Both the position numbers and the translations under genes were made by a program. Positions 58,500-64,000 of a stretch of 64,000 nt of DNA are shown one piece after another (the first letter of the stretch is position 1; each line of letters begins with the position of its first letter). Source of the stretch: Fibrobacter sp. UWB10 (GTDB lineage: Bacteria > Fibrobacterota > Fibrobacteria > Fibrobacterales > Fibrobacteraceae); NCBI RefSeq assembly GCF_900182935.1, contig NZ_FXUE01000001.1, positions 558,001 through 622,000 on the forward strand. The letters are read 5' to 3'. The notes under the pieces were generated by a model. It searched no databases. It was not told the DNA's origin and was given only the letters and a program-made list of their open reading frames with translations.

Positions 58500-60704
58500 A
58501 TGGCCCGCGCACGCAAGACAATCACACCTGACCCGTATGCGAAACCGATAGCGAAACCGCTACCGCCCGAGCAGAGTTTGCCGGGACACTTGAAGCAGTT
58601 TCAGTCTCCGACGCGTGCGAACTTTGAACTCGTGAGCCCTTATGGTGCAGCGGGCGACCAGCCGAAGGCCATCGAAGAACTCACGGTCGGATTCAAACAC
58701 GGCGAACAGTTCCAGACGCTTCTCGGCGTCACGGGTTCTGGTAAGACTTTTACGATGGCAAACGTCATCAAGAACGTGGGCAAGCCGACGCTGATTTTGA
58801 CCCACAACAAGACGCTTGCAGCCCAGCTCTACCAAGAATTCAAGGCGTTTTTTCCGCATAATGCGGTGGAATATTTCGTAAGCTACTACGACTACTTCCA
58901 GCCCGAAGCCTACATTCCGCATACGGATACTTTCATCGAAAAAGACGCGAGCATCAACGACGAAATCGATAAGCTGCGCCTGCGCGCGACAGCGAACCTT
59001 TTGACACGCCGCGACGTGATTATCGTTGCCTCCGTGAGCTGCATTTACGGTTTGGGAAGCCCGAGCGAATATTTTGATTTGATGGTTCGCATCAAAAAGG
59101 GCGACGTTTACGACCGCGACAAGATTCTGCATGACCTGGTTCGCATTCAATATACGCGAAACGATTTCAGCCTGGAACGAGGTTCTTTCCGCGTCCACGG
59201 CGACGTGATTGAAATTCACCCGAGCTACGACGAAGAAGGACTGCGCATTGAACTTTTTGGCGACGAGGTAGACAGGCTCGTCCGATTCAATATGATTACC
59301 GGCGAAGTCACGCAAGAGCTGGACGAGATGACTATCGCTCCGGCAAAGCACTTCGTGACCAAGGAAGAGGGCCGTGCAGGAATCTTGCAGCGCATGCAAA
59401 TGGAACTGACCGACCGCCTCGCCGAGCTCGACAAAGAAGGCAAGGTGCTGGAATCGGCCCGCCTTAGTAGCCGCACCCGCTACGACATGGAAATGATTCG
59501 CGAAACCGGCATGTGCAGCGGTATTGAAAACTACTCCCGCATTATCGAAAACCGCGCCCCGGGTACGCGTCCGTTTACGCTCATCGACTACTTCGGCGAT
59601 GACTGGCTTTTGATGATCGACGAATCCCACGTGAGCATTCCGCAAGTGGGAGGCATGGCCGAAGGCGATAAGAGCCGCAAGACCACGCTGGTGCAGTACG
59701 GGTTCCGCCTCCCCTGCGCCTTGGACAACCGCCCGATGAATTTTGCCGAATTCGAGTACATGTACCCGAAGCAGGTGCTCTTTGTGAGCGCCACCCCTGG
59801 CGATTATGAACTGACAAAAACAGGCGGCGTCGTTACCGAACAAATTAACAGACCGACCGGACTTTTGGACCCGAAAATTGAGATATTCCCCATCAAGGGC
59901 CAGATGGACGTGCTGCTGTACCGCATCGAAGAAGTCGTCAAGAATGGCGACCGCGTGCTCGTCACGACGCTCACCAAGAAAATGGCACAAGACCTCACCG
60001 ACTTCTTTGTAGAAGCGGGAATTCGTGCGCGTTACCTGCACAGCGACATCAAGACTTTGGAACGCCACGAATTGATTCGCGGGCTCCGTACTGGGGAATT
60101 TGACGTACTCGTGGGCATCAACCTGCTGCGTGAAGGCTTGGACTTGCCCGAAGTGAGCATGGTCGCAATTCTCGACGCCGACAAGGAAGGCTTCTTGCGC
60201 AACTACCGCAGCCTGATTCAGACCATGGGACGCGCAAGCCGCAACGTGAACGGCACCGTACTTTTGTTCGCCGACAACATGACCGACAGCCTCGACAAGG
60301 CCATCACCGAAACCGCCCGCCGAAGAGCCGTTCAGGAAGAATTCAACAAGGAACACGGCATCACGCCGAAATCCGTGACCCGCAAACTCGAAGACGACCT
60401 GAGAATCAACGACCCGCTCGGCGATATTGGCGACGACTCCGTCGACGAAGACTGGGAAGACGATGGTAACGGCATCCGCCCGATGGAACCGCTACAGCCT
60501 TCGAGCAAGACCAAGAAGAAAGGCGTACGAGGCTCGAAACGCGACAACAGTGTCATTCTGAGCGGAGCACGTAGTGCGAAGTCGAAGAATCCAGAACCGC
60601 AATCCCAGCTGGAAGACCTGGAACGTCAGATGAAAGAAGCCGCCGCCCGACTCGATTTTGAGGAAGCGGCCCGACTCCGCGACATTATTCGCAGCATGAA
60701 ATAG
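58500..60704 (+). CDS. uvrB: Excinuclease ABC subunit B
   Basis: A 734-residue UvrB, longer than the usual ~670. The Walker A site is GVTGSGKTF, the DNA-threading beta-hairpin YYDYFQPEAYIP follows, then helicase motifs (DESHVSIPQVGG, GRASRN) and the C-terminal UVR domain (QLEDLERQMKEAAARLDFEE). Two additions explain the length: ~40 residues before the normal start (no internal Met, so it is real or a mis-start upstream of the family N-terminus NFELVSPYGAAGDQPKAI), and a linker at about 640-700 that includes a palindromic repeat translated in frame (60551..60592). It acts with UvrA and UvrC in nucleotide excision repair. Confidence 0.95.
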   Translation: MARARKTITPDPYAKPIAKPLPPEQSLPGHLKQFQSPTRANFELVSPYGAAGDQPKAIEELTVGFKHGEQFQTLLGVTGSGKTFTMANVIKNVGKPTLILTHNKTLAAQLYQEFKAFFPHNAVEYFVSYYDYFQPEAYIPHTDTFIEKDASINDEIDKLRLRATANLLTRRDVIIVASVSCIYGLGSPSEYFDLMVRIKKGDVYDRDKILHDLVRIQYTRNDFSLERGSFRVHGDVIEIHPSYDEEGLRIELFGDEVDRLVRFNMITGEVTQELDEMTIAPAKHFVTKEEGRAGILQRMQMELTDRLAELDKEGKVLESARLSSRTRYDMEMIRETGMCSGIENYSRIIENRAPGTRPFTLIDYFGDDWLLMIDESHVSIPQVGGMAEGDKSRKTTLVQYGFRLPCALDNRPMNFAEFEYMYPKQVLFVSATPGDYELTKTGGVVTEQINRPTGLLDPKIEIFPIKGQMDVLLYRIEEVVKNGDRVLVTTLTKKMAQDLTDFFVEAGIRARYLHSDIKTLERHELIRGLRTGEFDVLVGINLLREGLDLPEVSMVAILDADKEGFLRNYRSLIQTMGRASRNVNGTVLLFADNMTDSLDKAITETARRRAVQEEFNKEHGITPKSVTRKLEDDLRINDPLGDIGDDSVDEDWEDDGNGIRPMEPLQPSSKTKKKGVRGSKRDNSVILSGARSAKSKNPEPQSQLEDLERQMKEAAARLDFEEAARLRDIIRSMK
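60551..60592. repeat. TGTCATTCTGAG...GAATCC palindromic repeat inside uvrB
   Basis: The 42-base stretch runs TGTCATTCTGAGCGGAGC then ACGTAGTGCGAAGTCGAAGA and ATCC. It is a form of the repeat GTCATTCTGAG...GCGAAGTCGAAGAATC that is common between genes of many bacteria. Its length is a multiple of three and it is translated as NSVILSGARSAKSKN-type residues in the linker before the UVR domain. Confidence 0.7.
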
Positions 60705-60847
60705 CAAAAAGGCGTGTTATAGCTCAAGAAATTGCGCAAAAACGCCTAAATTTGCATTTTTTAGCCAAAATTTACACATTTTCGTTTGCATTTTAGGCCT
60801 TTTTTGTTTATTTTCAAGGGCAGAAAACATTTAATGAGGATATATCC

Positions 60848-61915
60848 ATGAACTTTGCAAAGAAACTTTTCCTAAGTTCCGTTTTCGCTGTAGGCGCATT
60901 CGGTCTCGTTGCTTGCGGAAGCGACAGCAAGTCTTCTACCGAACCCGGCCCGGACGAACCGGGTGGAAAAATTGAAATTCCGACCCAGAAAGACGCCAAC
61001 ATCACCGTAAGTTCTGACATTGGCTCTAGAATTTCCGGCGATGACGTCCGCTTTACTGGCCGTTTTGGATTGGACCTCGTTGTCGACTCCATTGAAAACT
61101 CTTTCGACATTGCCTTTACGAATATCGAATACAAGGTGGCTAAGGGCTCTGACGCAAGTAATTTGACAATGGTACCTGCTGTTATCACTTCGAACACCAT
61201 TGTTTTCCCCACAGAAAACTCCATCGACCTGAACTCGATGAATTCTGCTTTCGTATCTGTCAGCCTGCTCGATCCGGCCTTTACCGAATGTGGTACGTAT
61301 AGCCTTATCGTTACGGTAACCGCAAACAATGGCGCAAAGGACTTCCAGAGAACCGAAATCATTCCGTTCGAACGCGCAGCCGACTATTACTGCCAAGTCA
61401 TTGACACGACTACCCAAGAACAGCCCAAGGCCGAAGTCGCCATGACTGCTTGCCAGGTTGAACTGTCTACGAACATTAACCCGGGTCTTAGCCTAGCCAC
61501 CTGCACCGCAGTGCCTGCCGCAAGTGCTGCAACCGCTGACATCATCTTCGCAAAGGCTGGCTCCAAGAGCAATCCTGAAATGACTGCTACTAGCGGCACC
61601 GGCCTTATGTTCGCACCGATTAACAACGGTGACCTTCCGCCGTATACCGACGACTACGAAGTGGATATGTGGCCTGAAGACATGAACTCCCGTACCCCGC
61701 CCACCGCCTACGTGAGCGACTTCAAGTTCAAGAGCACCGGTACGGGCGCCTCCATCGCCTCCATGATTGAAAACTCCAACCAGATCTACGTTGCTTTGGC
61801 TCCGGGCTACAACGCTGAAACTGGCGTAGGCTTCTACGCTTTCGCAATCACTGAAGCGACCGAAGGCAACAACGGCGATTACACCTTCAAGGTGAAGCTC
61901 TATAAGGTCCAGTAA
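60848..61915 (+). CDS. Lipoprotein of unknown function
   Basis: A 355-residue lipoprotein: signal peptide with lipobox LVACG (Cys23) and a Pro/Glu/Gly-rich spacer (SSTEPGPDEPGGK). The remainder is rich in Ser, Thr, Asp and Val with no motif I recognise; it looks like beta-sandwich material. Six or so cysteines in the mature part could form disulfides. TGAGGA lies nine bases before the ATG. Upstream are two near-identical words, TTTGCATTTTTTAGCC and TTTGCATTTTAGGCC, that may be binding sites. It ends with a strong terminator. Confidence 0.75.
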   Translation: MNFAKKLFLSSVFAVGAFGLVACGSDSKSSTEPGPDEPGGKIEIPTQKDANITVSSDIGSRISGDDVRFTGRFGLDLVVDSIENSFDIAFTNIEYKVAKGSDASNLTMVPAVITSNTIVFPTENSIDLNSMNSAFVSVSLLDPAFTECGTYSLIVTVTANNGAKDFQRTEIIPFERAADYYCQVIDTTTQEQPKAEVAMTACQVELSTNINPGLSLATCTAVPAASAATADIIFAKAGSKSNPEMTATSGTGLMFAPINNGDLPPYTDDYEVDMWPEDMNSRTPPTAYVSDFKFKSTGTGASIASMIENSNQIYVALAPGYNAETGVGFYAFAITEATEGNNGDYTFKVKLYKVQ

Positions 61916-61934
61916 TCGGGTCTAAACCAAATTT

Positions 61935-61962
61935 AAGCCCTCCCCCCGCGGGAGGGCTTTTT
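61935..61962 (+). terminator. Intrinsic terminator of the lipoprotein gene
   Basis: AAGCCCTCC pairs with GGAGGGCTT over a C/G-rich loop, followed by five T. The T run leads straight into the gpmI promoter box. Confidence 0.9.
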
Positions 61963-61963
61963 C

Positions 61964-61971
61964 TATATTTT
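61964..61971 (+). promoter_or_regulatory. Promoter box of gpmI
   Basis: TTCTATATTTTCGCGC contains TATATTTT, one base off TAnnTTTG, 28 bases before the gpmI ATG, immediately after the terminator T run. Confidence 0.4.
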
Positions 61972-61999
61972 CGCGCGTAATTTAAACATGGAGTAAAAC

Positions 62000-63634
62000 A
62001 TGCTCAAGAAGCTTTCCAATTTCCCCGGCATCAAGGGACCGGTCGTAACCATCGTGATGGATGGTTTTGGTATCACTGATAAGGTCGAAGGCAACGCCAT
62101 CAAGGCCGCCCGCACCCCGACTCTCGACAACCTCTTCAAGATGTACCCGAACGTGCTCCTGAAGGCTCACGGCCGCGCCGTGGGTATGCCGACCAACGAA
62201 GACATGGGTAACTCCGAAGTGGGTCACAACGCTATCGGTGCTGGCCAGGTGTACAACCAGGGTGCCGCCCTCGTGCAGGACGCAATCGTCTCTGGCGACA
62301 TCTTCGGCCGCGACGCTTGGAAGGAAATCGCCGGCAACGCCCGCGAAAAGAACACAGTGCTCCACTTCATCGGTCTCTTCAGCGACGGTAACGTTCACTC
62401 CAACATTTCTCACCTGAAGGCCATGGTGGCCCAGGCCAAGAAGGAAGGCCTGAAGAAGGTCCGCGTGCACATCCTCCTCGACGGTCGTGACGTGCCGGAA
62501 ACTTCCGCCCTCGATTACGTTGGCCCGTTCGAAAAGTTCCTCGACGAACTCCGCTCTCCGGAATTCGACGTTTGCATTGCTAGCGGCGGTGGCCGTATGC
62601 AGATCACCATGGACCGTTACAACGCTAACTGGAAGATGGTGGAACTCGGCTGGAAGACCCACGTGCTCGGCGAAGGCCGCTACTTCGACAACGCCACCCA
62701 GGCTATCGAAACCCTCCGTGGCGAAACCAAGGCTATTGACCAGGATCTCCCGCCGTTCGTGATTGCGAAGGATGGCCAGCCGGTCGGCACCATCAACGAC
62801 GGCGACTCCGTGGTGTTCTTCAACTTCCGTGGCGACCGCGCCATCGAAATCACCCGCGCCTTCGAAGAAGAATCCTTCAACGAATTTGACCGCAAGCGCT
62901 TCCCGCACGTCTGCTACGCTGGCATGCTCCAGTACGACGGCGACCTCAAGCTCCCGAACCGCTTCCTCGTTCCGCCTCCGGCCATCAAGGAAACCAGCGG
63001 CGAATGGCTCGCTGAAACGGGTGTCAAGCAGTTCGCTTGCTCCGAAACGCAGAAGTACGGCCACGTGACTTACTTCTGGAATGGTAACCGTTCCAGCAAG
63101 TTCGACGGCGAAACCTACCTCGAAATCGAATCTGACGTTGTTCCGTTCGAACAGCGCCCGTGGATGAAGGCAGCCGAAATCACCGACGCCATGATCGAAG
63201 CTTTGAAGAGCGGCAAGTACCAGACTCTCCGCTGCAACTTCCCGAACGGCGACATGGTGGGCCACACTGGTTCCTTCCGCGCTGCTACGATGGCTATCGA
63301 AGCTGTGGACATCGGCCTCGCCCGCTTGCTCCCGGTGATCGACGCCCTCGGTGGTGTTGCTATCATCACGGCTGACCACGGTAACGCCGACGAAATGTAC
63401 GAAATCGACAAGAAGACCGGCATGCCGAAGGTCAACAAGGACGGTTCCTTCAAGGCCAAGACGAGCCACACCCTCAACAAGGTGCCCTGCATCCTTTACG
63501 ATAACGTAACGGGCGGCAAGCTCGGCCTCAAGGAAGGCGACTGGGGTCTTTCGAACATCGCCGCCACGACCGCAAACCTCCTCGGCCTCGAAAAGCACGA
63601 GGCGTGGGATGATTCTATGCTCATCATCAAGTAA
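62000..63634 (+). CDS. gpmI: 2,3-bisphosphoglycerate-independent phosphoglycerate mutase
   Basis: A 544-residue iPGM of the alkaline phosphatase superfamily. Metal ligand Asp21 is in IVMDGFG, the phosphoserine is Ser72 in GNSEVGH, and later metal sites are NGDMVGHTG and TADHGNADEM. It interconverts 3- and 2-phosphoglycerate in glycolysis using manganese. The length is slightly above the ~510 usual. Codon use is strongly biased toward C- and G-ending codons, as expected for a highly expressed gene. It is monocistronic. Confidence 0.96.
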   Translation: MLKKLSNFPGIKGPVVTIVMDGFGITDKVEGNAIKAARTPTLDNLFKMYPNVLLKAHGRAVGMPTNEDMGNSEVGHNAIGAGQVYNQGAALVQDAIVSGDIFGRDAWKEIAGNAREKNTVLHFIGLFSDGNVHSNISHLKAMVAQAKKEGLKKVRVHILLDGRDVPETSALDYVGPFEKFLDELRSPEFDVCIASGGGRMQITMDRYNANWKMVELGWKTHVLGEGRYFDNATQAIETLRGETKAIDQDLPPFVIAKDGQPVGTINDGDSVVFFNFRGDRAIEITRAFEEESFNEFDRKRFPHVCYAGMLQYDGDLKLPNRFLVPPPAIKETSGEWLAETGVKQFACSETQKYGHVTYFWNGNRSSKFDGETYLEIESDVVPFEQRPWMKAAEITDAMIEALKSGKYQTLRCNFPNGDMVGHTGSFRAATMAIEAVDIGLARLLPVIDALGGVAIITADHGNADEMYEIDKKTGMPKVNKDGSFKAKTSHTLNKVPCILYDNVTGGKLGLKEGDWGLSNIAATTANLLGLEKHEAWDDSMLIIK

Positions 63635-63665
63635 TGAGCTTGCGACCAATCGTCGCAAAACCATT

Positions 63666-63697
63666 AAAAAAGGAACCCCGCAAGGGTTCCTTTTTTT
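63666..63697. terminator. Bidirectional intrinsic terminator
   Basis: GGAACCC (63672-63678) pairs with GGGTTCC (63684-63690) over CGCAA, with A before and seven T after. It ends gpmI (plus) and the minus-strand gene whose stop codon lies at 63696. Confidence 0.9.
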
Positions 63698-64000
63698 ATT
63701 TACCTAAAGTGCCGCGAGCGTATTCGTTGATGCAGGTGACGGCTTTGCGCTTGCAAGGCGTACTTTCATCGTAGAAGACGACGCGGTCATTGCGGAATAC
63801 TTCGCCGAAGATTTCTTTACCGGCGGCGTTGCTCGCCTTATTGTACTTGACATCGTAGAAAATGTCGGTGTCGCGGGTAACGACACGAATTTCGGCATCA
63901 ATCTTGTAGGCGCCGTGCGCCCCCTTCAGTTTAAAACCGTAAGGGATTTCATCCATCTTTAAGAACTTGAGGTTGGGAGCATCGAAATCGAGCTGCATCC
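63696..64000 (-). CDS. Hypothetical protein, C-terminal part (5' end outside or at window edge)
   Basis: The visible 100 residues run from a Met at 63998 (MQLDFDAPNLKFLKMDEIPY), but the frame is open to the window edge, so the gene probably starts further right. It has several Lys/Asp/Tyr-rich beta segments (YDVKYNKASNAAGKEIFGEV) and two cysteines (PCKRKAVTC) close to the end that could form a disulfide. I recognise no family. Its stop is inside the terminator it shares with gpmI. Confidence 0.55.
   Translation of the reverse strand, partial: MQLDFDAPNLKFLKMDEIPYGFKLKGAHGAYKIDAEIRVVTRDTDIFYDVKYNKASNAAGKEIFGEVFRNDRVVFYDESTPCKRKAVTCINEYARGTLGK

Noticed and set aside
58560-60356. 598-codon open frame antisense to uvrB
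   Set aside because: Mirror of a strongly supported UvrB; no motif or ribosome-binding site.
61982-63664. 560-codon open frame antisense to gpmI
   Set aside because: It covers gpmI exactly in the opposite strand, is rich in Val, His and Glu as expected for the mirror of GC-biased codons, and has no domain.
1-64000. Prophage, insertion sequence, CRISPR or tRNA genes
   Set aside because: I looked for transposase or integrase motifs, repeat-spacer arrays and cloverleaf patterns in the spacers and found none that I could support.

Overview
The window reads as chromosomal DNA of a Fibrobacter (Fibrobacterota). The best single clue is a gene of the TIGR02147 family at 8360..9202, a paralogous family described from Fibrobacter succinogenes. 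Supporting signs are many small lipoproteins and a recurring promoter-like octamer close to TAnnTTTG, the -7 element known from Bacteroidetes, which belong to the same FCB superphylum. I see no tRNA, rRNA, CRISPR array, transposase or phage gene.

Layout. 1-4.3 kb: tail of a Ppx/GppA phosphatase, an RsuA-type pseudouridine synthase, a PPP-type phosphatase, a MORN-like secreted protein and a B12-binding radical SAM protein. 4.4-9.2 kb: argB-argD, a small ferredoxin, and a TIGR02147 regulator with its lipoprotein partner. 9.2-14.8 kb: tex, then queF and a YhhQ-type transporter behind a probable preQ1 riboswitch, then sstT. 14.9-21.1 kb: a GT2 transferase, topB, a GH3-family secreted protein, a DnaQ-like exonuclease and a secreted hypothetical protein. 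21.3-23.8 kb: two tandem CotH-kinase lipoproteins.

23.8-41.9 kb is a surface-polysaccharide locus, all on the minus strand and partly AT-rich. It holds a Wzi-like outer-membrane protein, an epimerase, glycosyltransferases, a WecF-like transferase, an acyltransferase, an EpsG/Wzy-like polymerase, a probable galactofuranosyltransferase, a Wzx flippase, and a five-gene block of sugar aminotransferase, two ATP-grasp ligases, a BCCT transporter and UDP-galactopyranose mutase (glf). Together they suggest a glycan with galactofuranose and a 4-amino-4,6-dideoxyhexose whose amine may be acylated by the ligases.

42-51.8 kb returns to core metabolism: NfnAB electron-bifurcating transhydrogenase, an Ala/Pro-rich outer-membrane protein, an adenosylhomocysteinase-like protein, thioredoxin, a Crp/Fnr regulator, cysS, a metallo-beta-lactamase-fold hydrolase and an acyltransferase. 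51.8-57.2 kb is a tight six-gene operon: ACP, a fused ketosynthase plus dead ketosynthase (chain-length-factor-like), ketoreductase, dehydratase, PlsC-type acyltransferase and patatin. It resembles aryl-polyene-type type II synthases and is the most interesting system here together with the ATP-grasp/BCCT block. 57.3-64 kb: a BamA-like barrel, uvrB carrying a palindromic repeat inside its coding sequence, a lipoprotein, gpmI, and the end of an unidentified gene.

Regulatory DNA is unusually informative. An 81-bp dispersed repeat occurs twice with a conserved potential G-quadruplex. The TAnnTTTG-like box precedes at least 16 genes, and in several cases sits only 5-7 nt before the start codon, which predicts leaderless mRNAs.
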